A stretch of DNA of 64,000 nucleotides, from NCBI RefSeq assembly GCF_021730395.1, contig NC_069371.1, forward strand, positions 48,928,001 through 48,992,000, in the 5' to 3' direction. The notes below the pieces were generated by a model. The model did no database searches, was not told the origin of the DNA, and worked only from the letters and a program-made list of their open reading frames with translations. The position numbers were made by a program, and so were the translations under genes. This document shows positions 21,842 to 34,453 of the stretch, one piece after another (positions within the stretch are counted from its first letter, which is position 1; each line of letters begins with the position of its first letter). The DNA is from Mercenaria mercenaria. Lineage: Eukaryota; Mollusca; Bivalvia; Venerida; Veneridae.

Positions 21842-24796
21842 TTTTTAGCTCATCTGATTTTTTGAAAAAAAAATGATGAGTTATTGTCATCACTTGAGCG
21901 GTTGTCGGCGTCGGCGTCGGTGTCGGCGTCGGCGTCGGCGTCTGCGTCGGCGTTGCCTGGTTAAGTTTTATGTTTAGGTCAGCTTTTCTCCTAAACTATC
22001 AAAGCTATTGCTTTGAAACTTGGAATACTTGTTCACCATCATAAGCTGACCCTGTATAGCAAGAAACATAACTCCATCTTGCTTTTTGCAAGATTTATGG
22101 CCCCTTTTGTACTTAGAAAATATCAGATTTCTTGGTTAAGTTTTATGTTTAGGTCAACTTTTCTCCCAAACTGTCAAAGCTATTGCTTTGAAACTTGGAA
22201 TACTTGTTCACCATCATAAGCTGACCCTGTACAGCAAGAAACATAACTCCATCTTGCTTTTTGCAAGATTTATTGCCCCTTTTGGACTTAGAAAATCAGT
22301 TTTCTTGGTTAAGGGGACGCATACTTTGAAATTAGAAAAAAGTGGGTGGGGTATGATAAAATTTACCTGCAAAAAAGTACAAGGTTTTGGTACATGAAAT
22401 GGATACTGTTTCAACTGTTATAAGTACACAAAGGATTGCTCACTAAAATAAAAATGAGAAAACTGAAACAAGAAAGTTATTGTTGAATTACATAAGACTT
22501 CTTGTGTACATTCAAAGTCAACAATTAAGACTTTTTGGTGCGAAAATAATAGTGCTTCACCTTGTCCAAACATTTATCAATGTCCCACAGATTCTAATTT
22601 AAAGAAAGAATGTGAAATATGGTCACTGTATTGCTTTTCATTTCGCATATGTAAGCTAAAACACATTATTTAGTTTGTTTACAAAGTAGTGCATAAGAAA
22701 AGATACGGTGGTCAAGGAATGCCACATTCCAAAACTAAAAGAGTATATTCCCCTTAATACATTAAACATTTATCGTTACAGAAGTCTAGTGGCTTACAAT
22801 AAGGGCCTAGAAATGTTGCCATTATTAATTTTTAACTTGGTATTCATGAACTACAATGCACTTAAATATCAAAACACATTTAACAAACTTTTGAAAATGT
22901 ATTTCTTAAAAATCCCTAAAATAAGGTATGAAATTTGGTTGAGAGGTCCAATCAATGTGTATATGTGCAAAAGTAACATTCTAATCTTGTTCACAAAAGT
23001 TACTAATACACAGCAGGCATGTCAATGATCAAAACTGGACGAATATACAGTTATCCTCACTTTAATGTCATTTATAATTTGTCCTTGAATTCTCCACCAT
23101 ACTTTTCATAATTCTGTTTGCACGAGTTGCACGAGAATGCTGTCATTCACGTAAAAAATGGGGTCAAATAAGTTGTAAATGCAATATCATCTAAACGTAA
23201 TTAATGGATTATGCAGTTCAAGATAAACTTTATCTCATAACGTAACGAACATGTATAATGTTGTAACAACAACTTTACTTACACTGATTTAAGTAGCAGT
23301 CGGTTTATAAGTGACTATTGATTCATTTTATGTTTTGTTATTGTTGTCAAAAAGTATAACGGAAGTGCCTCACAACTGAAGCGGAAACCAGTTTGATGCG
23401 CAAAGTAGTCCAATGTAAGTAATATTTTTTGACAAATGTCCACAGAAATTAATAATTTTCTAATATTAAAGACGAATATCTGAATAGGATTCATTATTTG
23501 ATAAGAAATTATAATCATCGACATGTTTTTTTTAAAAATCGTACACGTGCTGACGCCTAAGTTGTCTCCCGTTGTTTATTAGAGTTACCTTTCGTCCGGC
23601 GCAGTAATACATTTGCAGTGAATCGCCGAGAAGTCGTGGGAAAATTAAAAACCATGTAAACAAACTAAAATTAACCACCTTTTCAAGATGAATTTCAAGT
23701 GATCGCCATTATGCATTTAACCCGCCTGACCTGTGTAGCATCTTAGATATCTGTTCTAAGGTATTCATTGTGTAGAATGTCATGTTATGCCCTTGCAATG
23801 CTAATCCCACTCTGATTTTTTTGTTTACATTTTTTATCAATGAGAAATATGGCGTCCATCCCGAGCTGAACTGACGTGGCGTTAAATTTTTACATGTTTA
23901 AGCAAACCTGGTGTGTTAGAAAGAAAATCTCATCCCTTCAACATTATTTGGAACACTGTTATTGTAAAAAAGCTGTTTTTTCCTTATACAAAAGCTTAAT
24001 ATTTTGTGTTGAATGTACTTTCACAAAGACCTCTGTTTTCCTATTACATTCATAGTACCACATCCTTATCCACAAAATACTGAATATTACAGGTGTCCAT
24101 CAGTATTATATCAGTTTAGGAATATGTTTTTTATTTTCCCACCATCGATTTCTTGAATATGCACCCCTTCCGCATTGCTGTATGAACTGTGAATGTAGCA
24201 ATATGCGTCCCCTTAAGTTTTATGTTTAGGTCAGCTTTTATCCTAAACTATCAAAGCTATTGCTTTAAAACTTGCAACACTTGTTCACCATCATAAGTTG
24301 ACCCTGTACAGCAAGAAACATAACTCCATCCTGCTTTTTGCAAGATTTATGGCCCCTTTTGGACTTAGAAAATATCAGATTTCTTGGTTAAGTTTTATGT
24401 TTAGGTCAACTTTTTCTCTTAAACTATCAAAGCTATTGCTTTGAAACTTGCAACACTTGTTCACCATCATAAGCTGACCCTGTACAGCAAGCAGCGTAAC
24501 TCCATCCTGTTTTTTGCAATAATTATTGCCCCTTTTGGACTTAGAAAATCATTTTCTTGGTTGAGTATTATGTTTAAGTCAACTTTTCTCATAAACTATC
24601 AAAGCTATTGCTTTAAAACTTGCAACAGTTTTTCACCATCATAAGTGGACACTGTACATCAAGAAACATAACTCTATCCTGCTTTTTGCAAGAACGATGG
24701 CCCTTTTTAGACTTAGAAAATCATGGGTAGGACAATATTTCTATTACACAAAAAAAATCAGATGAGCGTCAGCACCCGCAAGGCGGTGCTCTTGTT
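21842..24796 (+). mobile_element. Helentron-like element with 175-bp array
   Basis: It starts TTTTTAGCTCATCTGATTTT. The 3' side has AAAATCAGATGAGCG as the mirrored repeat, then the hairpin CCGCAAGGCGG and TGCTCTTGTT. A (GGCGTC)n run sits at 21903-21955. Units of about 175 bp (TTAAGTTTTATGTTTAGGTC, AAGCTATTGCTTTGAAACTT, TTCACCATCATAAGCTGACC, CTCCATCTTGCTTTTTGCAA) fill the rest. The array is split at 22313-24212 by a TTAA-flanked transposon. Confidence 0.7.
22309..24216. mobile_element. piggyBac-like non-autonomous DNA transposon, TTAA target
   Basis: The element is 22313-24212 (1,900 bp). Its inverted ends are GGGGACGCATA and TATGCGTCCCC, and TTAA stands on both sides (22309-22312, 24213-24216). 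The host array normally reads TTCTTGGTTAAGTTTTATG at this point, so removing the insert and one TTAA restores the unit. This defines the duplication. Interior open frames are short and match no transposase that I know, so it depends on another copy. Kolobok elements also use TTAA and remain possible. Confidence 0.75.
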
Positions 24797-25229
24797 ATTA
24801 TATACATTTCTGTTGTGTATTTCTGACTGCAGTGACATATTAATGCGCGAAAACTAGGTCACCGACAAACCTACGATGCCAGCTTTGTTTACAGCACAGA
24901 CTGATCCTTGAGACGTTGTTTAAAGATTACAGCTAACCTAGAAGAGTCTTTTCTGTAGCAATTTTGATCGATAAGATTTTATTGAACTGGAAAAAAAAGC
25001 AGTCCAAGATAGCAAGGAAAACAGCTGTAGTTCAATTCGTCTTTCAAAAGTTACCTCCCTTCGTTTCATTTACGTCCTTTGCAAACATGTCAGAAAAACA
25101 AAAAAAGGTTAATATCTCATTGCAACTTTTCAAATCATCAGGCAAATCATAACTTTATTTTACAACAGACATGCTGATTTAATCTGTAAATGCTCTAGAC
25201 TCTGCTGTAGTTTGTTAATATCTGTTTAT

Positions 25230-25496
25230 GCAGGATGAAGGCATAATTTCGCCCCAGTCAGTTCGTCCCCAATTTTAATGGAATTGGTTAGAGATCCGTT
25301 AGTTATTATACAATAAGTAACATGTACGTATTATATACTGTAAAGCAAGGGTATAAAGTAATTGCTTGTAAAAATTATGATTAGTTGTTATCACGATTTT
25401 TGTAAATGTTTTATTTATAATTCTGAATAATTACAAGTCATGTTGTATTGTTACTTGTCTTGCCGACTCAAAATAAAATTTATCTTATCTTATCAT
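25230..25496 (+). mobile_element. Probable LINE 3' end with TTATC tail
   Basis: A non-coding AT-rich stretch ends AAATAAAATTTATCTTATCT TATC, a simple tail of the kind closing several LINE families. No reverse transcriptase is attached. The rest of 24797-26560 shows nothing I recognise. Confidence 0.35.
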
Positions 25497-26569
25497 GAGC
25501 ACACTCCATGCCTTATTTACTGAAGCAAAGAGCTAAAAAAATAAATAGATTGGCAACTTAAAAGGCATATAAAACAAATATTTCCAACATCCTGTGACTA
25601 CTGAATGAGATTTCGTTGTAAGCGTCCGTTGATCACTATTAATTAAGTGGGCAAACGTTTTGAAATTAGATTAATTTCGGATGTTTGTTTACAATGATAA
25701 TGGTGTTTTTTTTTATTGTTATTAGTATTTTCTACATGGGAAGAAATGAACTTATGACCGGAAGTCTGGCCAATCAACAGTTGTTGTTTGAAAAATGGAC
25801 TCGATTCGGTTTATTAGGGCCACGCGTACCGTCTGTTTTATACTTCAGGTAAGCGTCTGTTGATTTGATCACAATCAAGTTGGCAAACGCTTTGAAATAA
25901 GATAAAGCGCTAACATGCAATGATGCAGAAGTATCTTCAGTTGCCATTCTTTGTATTTTGTAGTTCTTTGACTGAAGGAAACATTAATTATTTTCATCAA
26001 TCAGTTCCGAGACAAATATGAATTTAAGAAAAGCTTCTGATTATGGTGTACAAATTGCTATATATATATTTTATCATTGGAAGTGTCTCGTCTGGTAACT
26101 GGATGTCTACTACTAGCCCGAGTTCTAGGCATTCAGTAGTCAAACTAATTTGACTTTGTCCTCAGAAATATTGAGATATTTTTTTCACATGGGCAATATC
26201 CCCACTCACGGTAAACACTCGAAAGACCAAAATAGTTGAAGCGATTGCAATGAAACTTTCATCGCTGCTGACGCGTCACATGCTATAGGTTTAAATGCCA
26301 ATTTTTGCACGTAATTAGCAATAAATTCAAATGCAACTTACATGTATCAAAAGGGGATTCAGTTCCTGATTGATTTATGTAAAAATTATCAAATAATATC
26401 CAAAATTACAAATGTTTTGGTGATTTAAACCTATGTATGTACTGTACACGATTAACATCTACTGTTACCTCACAAGTGAGTTAGGCCTTAAAAAATTCTT
26501 TGTTTCCGGTAACATGCTAAAAAAAAGATAGGGTACTTACTAGGTAATTCGGAATTTTTTTAAAATTTT

Positions 26570-27396
26570 TTTTTATGCCCCCGAAGGGAGGCATATTAGT
26601 TTTCAGCTGTCCGTCTGTTCGTTCGTTAGTTCGTTCGTCACAACGTTAACTTTTTGCATGAAGGCACTTTACTCGCGAACCACTGCACCCAGGACCTTCA
26701 ATCTTCACATGCTTATAGTACTTGTTAAGTACACCACCCCTACTGATTTTGGGGTCACCAGGTCAAAGGTCAAGGTCACAGGGGCCAAGGTTAACTTTTT
26801 GCATGAAGGCACTTTACTCGCGAACCACTGCACCCAGGACCTTCAAACTTCACATGCTGATAGTACTTATTGAGTACACCACTCCTACTGACTTTGGGGT
26901 CACAAGGTCAAAGGTCAAGGTCACAGGGGCCAACGTTAACTTTTTACATGAAGGCAATTTACTCATGAACCACTGCACGCAGGACCTTCAAAGTTTACTT
27001 GCTTATAGTACTTATTGAGTACACCATCCCTACTGACTTTGGGGTCACCAGGTCAAAGGTCAAGGTCATAGGGGCCAACGTTAACTTTTTGCATGAAGGC
27101 ACTTTACTTGCAAACCACTGCACCCAGGTCCTTCAGTCTTCACATGCTGATAGTACTTATTGAGTACACCACTCCTACTGACTTTGGGGTCACCAGGTCA
27201 AAGGTCAAGGTCACAGGGGCCAACATCAACTTTTTGCATGAAGACACTTTACTCGTGAACCACTTCACCCAGGACCTTCAAACTTCACATGCTGATAGTA
27301 CTTATTGAGTACACCACCCCTACTGACTTTGGGGTCACCAGGTCAAAGGTCAAGGTGCTGCGGGGGCATTTGTCACCAATAGTGACAGCTCTTGTT
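26570..27396 (+). mobile_element. Helentron-like element with DR1-bearing array
   Basis: It starts in a T-run with TTTTATGCCCCCGAAGGGAG. The mirrored CGGGGGCAT comes near the end, then the hairpin TGTCACCAATAGTGACA and GCTCTTGTT. Five units of about 145 bp read GCATGAAGGCACTTTACTCG, AACCACTGCACCCAGGACCT, AGTACACCACCCCTACTG and AGGTCAAAGGTCAAGGTCA. The open frames across it have the array period and are not genes. Confidence 0.7.
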
Positions 27397-28119
27397 TTTT
27401 TATCAGGGAGACTTTTCGGAAATTATTTTTGTTAAAAAAAATGAAAACAAATAAGGGGGTTATGCCTTAAAAGCATCAGTAAGTTGATTACCAACATCAC
27501 TGGGCATATTTAAAGTTTAAAAAGTGCAGTTTTGCATCTTTTTGTTAAAAAGGTAAAAATATTCTCAAAGGCCATAAAAAAACATTAGTTTAGGGTCGGG
27601 TGAAAAATTTAGGGTAGGTCGGGATACCAGAAACAATTGTTATATGAGGAAAGATTTGTTGTGTCAAGTTGTCAAACATTTTGCAGTAAAACAGTGCAAA
27701 TATGTACTGTATTGTTGAAACATTGCACCGTTTTTATTTAAGTCATAACAAGATAATACTACAAATGGAACTGAATAATCATTATTGTTATTTAATGCAT
27801 GTAAGCAATGTCCTGTCTCACGTTTGCCGAACTTCTCCCAAAATTTCAAAATCAAAAACTCCCTATTTCCCCAGGAGGTAGTCCCTGAAATTTTATATCT
27901 GATTACCTCCCCTGATTGTAATCAAAATGGATTTATATCAGTGAGTACTTATAGGACTTATTTGAAATTTCATTATTGTTATTAGTTGGACTGAGACAAT
28001 CAGGGTAGATAACTATGAACTGATTTTATTTCAAATTACCTCCCTTTATTTCAAATTAAAATGGGTATATCTCCATAACTAATGAAGATACTGATCTGAA
28101 ATTTCATTTATGTCAACAG

Positions 28120-28464
28120 ATTTATTTGGCAGATCCTTCTTTTGTTCACCTACAATATTTTTTTTTAATTACATGTACTTCCCTTTTACGTTACTGTAAA
28201 TAGCTTATTTGTAGTAACTTTTTTATTATTGGCGGTAGGGAAAAACCGGGACCACTTTTCTGTGGTACAACAGGGATGGTACCTCCAAGTTTTAGGTGTA
28301 TTTTGACATATCTATACCTTGTAAGAATTTTTTTTCTTTTTTGTTAAATTTCTTCCCATTGTTGTTCCTGTCCTTTGGACTTCGATATTTTTTCTGAGGA
28401 CCTTCTTGTCCTCAAGTGCAATGATAACAAGTGAGCGATATAGGGCCATCATGGCCCTCTTGTT
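28120..28464 (+). mobile_element. Helentron-like element, 3' part
   Basis: It ends GTGAGCGATATAGGGCCATC ATGGCCCTCTTGTT, with the perfect hairpin GGGCCATcATGGCCC. From 28128 to 28400 it shares a module with 11570-11830 (TTTGGCAGATCC, TAGGGAAAAACCGGGACCAC, TGGTACCTCCAA, TTGTTCCTGTCCTTTGG). I could not place a 5' end. 27397-28120 holds nothing else that I recognise. Confidence 0.55.
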
Positions 28465-28467
28465 TAT

Positions 28468-28769
28468 TTATATCTTCCAGCCCGCCGGCTTAGCTCAGTA
28501 AGTAAAAGCTTTGGTCTACGGATTGCTGGGTCGTGAGTTCGATCCTCGGGCAGGGCGTATGTTCTCCGAGACTATTTGATAAACGACATTGTGTCTGAAA
28601 TCATTAGTCCTCCACCTCTGATTCATGTGGGGAAGTTGGCAGTTACTTGCAGAGAACAGGTTTGTACTGGTACAGAATCCAGGAACACTGGTTACGTTAA
28701 CTGTTGTTACGTGACTGAAATACTGTTGAAAAACGGCGTTAAACCCGAAACAAACAATTATATCTTCCA
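28468..28769 (+). repeat. tRNA-derived SINE, family B, with target-site duplication
   Basis: The element is 28480-28757. Its head has GGCTTAGCTCAGTAAGTAAA and GAGTTCGATCCTCGG, the body reads CCTCCACCTCTGATTC, GGCAGTTACTTGCAG, TCCAGGAACACTGG, and the end is GGCGTTAAACCCG. The 12-bp TTATATCTTCCA stands on both sides (28468-28479, 28758-28769). A degraded copy is at 40190-40445. Families A and B share the GTTAAACCC end. Confidence 0.85.
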
Positions 28770-28995
28770 TTATTTTGGTCCTTCAAAGTTTTGATGTTAA
28801 GATTGCCAGGAGTGTCACAAATATAAAACAATATGAACACATGATGAACGTCAAATTATTTTGAAACGCCCTCCGGTGACCGGACAGCTAACAAATTCTC
28901 AGGTGATTTTCTAGCTGTCATGTTATTGATTTCTTAATGAATATGTAATGATTTTATATAGTTTTAACTGTTATTTATTTAAGACATCAGTACTT

Positions 28996-29370
28996 AGGCC
29001 AAAATTAAAAAATATGTTTGTTTGCTGTCTCCCTACCTACCCACTAAAAATGCTGCGCCCCAAAAGTTTTATTGGACAATGCTGGTCAATTTTTTTTTTA
29101 AAGTTGTGATATGACAAGTGCCACATATATTTCAAGTAAGCAAAATAATGAATAAGAAAGTTTAAATTGTATTATTTAGTTTCATCCTTTTATATAACAT
29201 ATACAAATATGTCTTATTAATACAGAAGAAATATTCTGTAAGAATCTATCATATATCTACTGGTAATTGTCTATTACCCCCACACACAAAAAAGAGTTGC
29301 CTACCTACCTATCCAGCTTTAAAACGTAGGGTCGGGAGACAGCAAACAAAGACTTTTTTAAATGTGGCCT
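28996..29370. mobile_element. MITE with long inverted ends
   Basis: The left end AGGCCAAAATTAAAAAATAT and GTTTGCTGTCTCCC is mirrored at the right (GGGAGACAGCAAAC ... TTTAAATGTGGCCT), about 38 bp of imperfect inverted repeat around a 300-bp core without coding sequence. The target duplication is unclear. Confidence 0.6.
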
Positions 29371-30493
29371 TATCTGTAAACAAAATATTGTATGAAATTC
29401 ACACTGTGAATACATACCTATGTACATTTTTCAACGTCTCGGATAGATTACCAATTTATCAGTCGATAAAACGAATAAGACCGTGTTTGTATACAAATCC
29501 ATTGTTATTTTCTTTTAGAAATGATAAAACATTGATTGCCGAACGTCCGTGTTATGTTTTTCTAACGGCATAAACTTACATCCATAAAACACAAATTTAG
29601 AAATATCTTTTTGATGAATTGAAAGCTTATAAACCAAGCAATTCATTCATCAGTTTTTACTTTACAAATGTATTTCGAATAAAATGGATTATTTATGAAC
29701 TCTTAACTACTGGTTTTCTAAAAGTTTGAACATCACATTGCCGCTATTGGTGTTACATGTAATTAAAAAAAAATTTTGAATACTAAAATATGAAAATTGT
29801 AAATATTTCAAAACTGTTTTACCTTTGAAAATCCATTGAAAAAATTGTTAAAATGTAAACAGAACTTCTAGACAACCCGTACCGGACAGTATGAATACTG
29901 AGAGACATATATTTTATCTTTAAAATTAGGGCTGGGAGGATTTCAAAATACTGAAACCGATTATTTATATGAAATCAAACCGATTTGTTTAATCGGCCGC
30001 CATATTTAAAATGCTGTTCTCTTTCCTGACGACTGTGTCAAGGTACATCCAGCAGCTGATTACATTAGGAACTTCCGGCGGACTTTATCGTTTGCAAGCA
30101 GTGCGCTAATAAATAAGTCACATTTTGGTGTACTTTATTTTAAATATATCATGACAAGCAAATTATTGACTATTGACTATGTTCACTGTGTTTTAGCAGA
30201 AATATATTGCAGGTCTATTTGCTTGTCAAAGAAATGTATAAAGATAAACGGTACTAATCTTGATTTTTATTGTGTGGGAGCGATTAGCGGTTTTGCAAAA
30301 TTGAAACCGGTTTCACCTTGTAATCAAATCGGATCCAATTAACCAAGGAATCATCCCATTCCTATATAAAATCGGGCGATGATTTCAAAAGTTTGCTCTC
30401 CTACTTTTTTTCTTGTCCGTTTATGTGGAAAGTTACAAGAAACATAATGGTGAAAATTAGGATTTTGTAGCTGTGCAGACTAATAGATTTCTT

Positions 30494-30634
30494 GAGCTAC
30501 GCCATGAGAAAACCAACATAGTTGGTTTGCAACTACCACTTATCCAGACCAGCCTGCGAATATCCGCCCTGAGTCTGGTTAGGATTCATGCTGGTCGGAA
30601 AGCCACTATGTTGATTTTCTCATGACGCGGCTCT
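30494..30634. mobile_element. Fold-back MITE (GAGC..GCCATGAGAAAACCAAC)
   Basis: Both ends are present: GAGCTACGCCATGAGAAAAC and, inverted, ATTTTCTCATGACGCGGCTC. It is the same family as 3990-4070 and 55788-56021. 29371-30493 and 31150-32080 hold no gene I can support. Confidence 0.7.
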
Positions 30635-30837
30635 CTTAATGAATAAACTTACTGATACCTGTTATTTACTAAAGATATTGATACTTATGTGCAAACAAAA
30701 TTTTGATTTGAAACAAGATTTTAGAAAAGCATTGGTTCCTGAGTAAACTTTAACTGAACATGTGTAAATTCCAGATTAAGCAAAAATATAAAAGAAACAG
30801 TAAGCTTCTGAACAACAGAAATGAGTTGCCTGCGATG

Positions 30838-31140
30838 AGCTCGACTAGCTGGACTTAGTCATCATTTTGGGGAGTGGGTGTTTGTATGTGCATCTGTTCG
30901 TCTGTGCGTTCGTCCGATTTTGTCCGGATCATAACTTTTACATGCATCTTGTTTATATTTAGCATGAATGTTTATCTAAGTTAGAAGATGTGACATGCAT
31001 AAACCCCATGTTCCTATCTCAAAGATCAAGGTCAAAGTTGGGGGTCAAATTTCAAATTTAAGTTCTTCTTCATGCATGGTTAAATTTTGATGTAGCTTGG
31101 CATGAATATTCGCCTTTGAATTTGCAGGTGGCACTGCAGT
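30838..31140 (+). repeat. Decayed Helentron-like head and units
   Basis: GAGCTCGACTAGCTGGACTT at the left resembles the AGCTCGACTA start at 18804. It is followed by 'tccgtctgtgcgttcgtcc'-type sequence and AAGATCAAGGTCAAAGTTGG. There is no recognisable 3' end. Confidence 0.4.
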
Positions 31141-34036
31141 TAAGTGCTTTTGCTTTATGTTCCTGATTGCCAAAAACAGACAGTGTCCAATTTGTATGTT
31201 CTTACAACTCAATTTTAGTGAATTTTACCAGTGTGACTGAAGTATTTCTAGTTTTACAAGAGAACTATAGGTTTAAAAAATGCTGCACAACAGACCTAAA
31301 AGTATTTATGAAGAATTTTCATCCTATTTCAAAATAATTACATAGGTAATTTCTTAAACTTGCATTTGGTTGAAGAATTTAATTTTGGATTATTCTCATG
31401 ATTTTCAATTTCTTGAAATAAAATAGATGGAGGAAAATACATGTAGGCATAACAATACATTTTCACTTTGTCATTCTAATGTGTATACATTTGTTTTGAA
31501 TTCTTCTGATACTGTATTTCAAGTATTACAACATTTTGCTAAATCCTCTCCATATTTCAACGTAAGAATGCTTCTTACATCATGTAGGAAGAGGTCTGGA
31601 TTCAAGTCCCATTGGAGAGTATTTTACTACTGGGTATAAAAAATGTAGACTGGATAAAAACATACCTGCTCTGCATAAAAAGTGACTAAAAAGGAAATGT
31701 AAAAATAATAGTGTAACACCCACCCCTAATATACCAAAGTCAAAAGCTATACAATATACATAGCTTTAGTATGTTTGTATTGTTATATTCAACAATAATA
31801 TTGTTTACAGACAATGAATAAATATTGAATTGATTTCACAAAAAGTACGTTTAACTTAATATCACCTGTTGTGCAAACTTAAATTTGAATTTTCAGTTCA
31901 GTTTTGTTAAAATCTACTTCTCGATTACCATTCAAGATACTGCTGTGATAGGTCATAGGATGGTGAAATATGATTACTGAATGCAAAGGCAAGCCGTCCG
32001 TTCCTACATCAAAAGTAAAGTTCACAAATATGGTTAAATGTCAAACTTTGTGTACATTTTTACACTAGAAAAGGTTCCGCTGATATTTACACATAATGTG
32101 TACAGTCTGTGTTGTTCAGAGACAATCGATCCTCCAGTACTTCCAGTGCTTTGATTATAATGCACCATGTCCATTCAGAAGGATGGCGGTATTTGAAGAA
32201 TATCCACATGCAAACATATCTCTTACTATGCGCACAAAGTTTTTGTTGTCTGTAACTAACCTTTACTAAAGTTTGTGCTATCAACTTTAAAAATGGTGTT
32301 GTATATTTATCTATAGAAACGTAAATATCTGCTGGAAAGGAGCAAGTCGCTATTCTTGTACAGAATCCAGGAAGTCGGATGTAAGAACTCGTTCTTTAAT
32401 CGATATCACCCATCTCAAAAATCTGCACAGTGTATTTAGTGATATTAGGGACATATAAACGCCCAGTGCTGCAGTTGAAACACAGAGCCAGTGGTCCATA
32501 TAAACCGTCTTTGATGACAACTTTTTCAAATTCACCGTTTTCGTCCAGAAAAATAACGTTTCTTGAATGATATCCACATGCTAATACTTTCCCATTATCT
32601 GCTTCTGTTAATCCACGAGCAAACTCTATCTCATTTGAAACTACATGCTGAATATTTCCATCCATGTCGATACTGGCGATACCCTTAAGTTTATCATTCA
32701 CAAAAATACGCTTGATATACCTACACACAGAAACGTTGTAGATATTTGAAAACATTGATATCCCTGACGAGTCTCGGCTAATGGATTTTAATATAGCGCC
32801 ATCTTTAGTGCATATGTACAAACAAGTGCTATCGGCTACGTAAAATGTCTCGTCATGGAATGATATTCCCTTGCAGCTGAACCCCACACGTATAGATCTC
32901 TCCAGTGAAAGCTCATGATCAACTTTCACAACAAGAATTTTTTTCTCATATGGAAGACAAACAGCTGCTTCGTTGTTATCCATGCAGCATACTTCCCATG
33001 GCTCAGAACGCAGTTTGTAATGGTGTATAACATTCAAAGCAGTACCATCAATAAGATTTAAAGTGGAGTTGTTTCGATCAGAGAAAAGTATAGACCCATC
33101 AGCAAGAATGCATGAACCATATATAATACAAGACGAGGAATCCGAACTAAGTTTGATGTTGAATTCACCACTACGCACAAAACTATACGGCAAACATCTC
33201 ACCACTTTTCCTAGGCAAAGTTTTTTTGCCATGAGCGATTCACATTGTTGATTAAGTAAGAACTTAACTCGTTTGCCAAGTTTGATCATCTCGGCGTTTC
33301 TACATTGTTCTTTAGCAGATGAAACACACTTTTCTCCGAATATCATAGAAACAAAAGCTTGCGACTCGTTTTGGATAGCAGAATCAATGACTGCTCTCGT
33401 TGATCCAACATTTTTCACTTCTTTTTGTACATTGTCGGTGTTCTTCTGTAACTCTTCATTTAATTTCGTGTATCTTTTTTCTTTCAAATCAATCGCATCC
33501 TTTTCTGCTTCCTTAATCCTCTCTTCAAGCCTCTTTGTAAACTTTTTTACTGTTTCTATCTCTTTCACTTTGTTGTCCTGTCAATTAGTACCTTCTCTGT
33601 TGAAGGAGTTGAGGAAATCTTGTAATTTTTTTCCACATTTGTAATGCGTCGTAGAAATTCTGGCACAATATTTTTTCTTGTCTTCAAAAATTCCGGTACG
33701 TAGAATACATCTTGACAGGTCCTGAAGACAAAATAATGTCCAGAAATATAACATTACTTGGAACAGGTCAAATTCATTGTCATATAAGTGTTATGAATAA
33801 TATGTCAAAACATACTGAACTAATAACACGTTTATACTTTACTCCATTAAAACATCTGTAATCAGACAATGCATTGATTAAAACCTGCTTTGAATATTCA
33901 GTTCGAGTGTATATGTGGGTGTGTGTGCGTGCGTGCGTGTGTGTTCGGGTTTAGCGTCTTACTAGTATTCAATAATTTTTCAGTCATTACAGCTGCAGAG
34001 ATAACAATGCCAAGCTTTAAAGCGCTGCTTCACTGT

Positions 34037-34098
34037 ATTAATACCTCCCGCACTTGAAACGTGCGCTCTACCACTTAGTCTAAGCTACCGAGGCGGTC
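34037..34098 (-). repeat. tRNA-like SINE head remnant
   Basis: On the minus strand GCCTCGGTAGCTTAGACTAA GTGGTAGAGCGCACGTTTC resembles a tRNA 5' half with anticodon arm. There is no convincing B box. It sits in the intron of the TRIM-like gene. A GT-rich microsatellite lies nearby at 33905-33945. Confidence 0.3.
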
Positions 34099-34267
34099 AA
34101 TTTATTTAAAAGATTATGAATACTTCTAAAATAACCCGGTAACTAATTTATTGCTGGGTACAGTATGTTCTGCGCAGTGCGGAAATGCAGACCGCTCTGT
34201 CTTATTCATTATAAGTCAAGCAGTGCTAGAACTGTATTCGACTATTCTAAAATAGTAACTGGGATAT

Positions 34268-34453
34268 TTAACCTTTAGCTTGCTAAATTTCTAAAATGGA
34301 CTGGTCCACCATTCTATCTGGGCAGTACCATTTATTATTTGAGAGGATGTTCACTGAAAATTTACTGACTAAATAGCGAACAATGCAGACCATGATCAGC
34401 CTGCACATTTTAGTTTGCACTGGCAAACACTTGCCACCAGAAGGCTAATTTTA
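34268..34453. mobile_element. MITE with TTAACCTTTAGC end
   Basis: This is the second copy of the element at 3660-3863. It starts TTAACCTTTAGCTTGCTAAA and contains AAAATGGACTGGTCCACCAT and GAAAATTTACTGACTAAATA. The right end is eroded (CCACCAGAAGGCTAATTTTA). It lies within the TRIM-like intron. Confidence 0.65.

Noticed and set aside
22708-23028. Transposase of the TTAA element
   Set aside because: The 106-codon frame lacks any DDD/DDE-type motif or cysteine-rich tail.
33566-33568. Start codon for the 390-codon TRIM-like frame
   Set aside because: The codon is GTG and family homology extends upstream through a stop and a frameshift, so it is not a true start. The same holds for GTG at 61065-61067 and TTG at 36182-36184.
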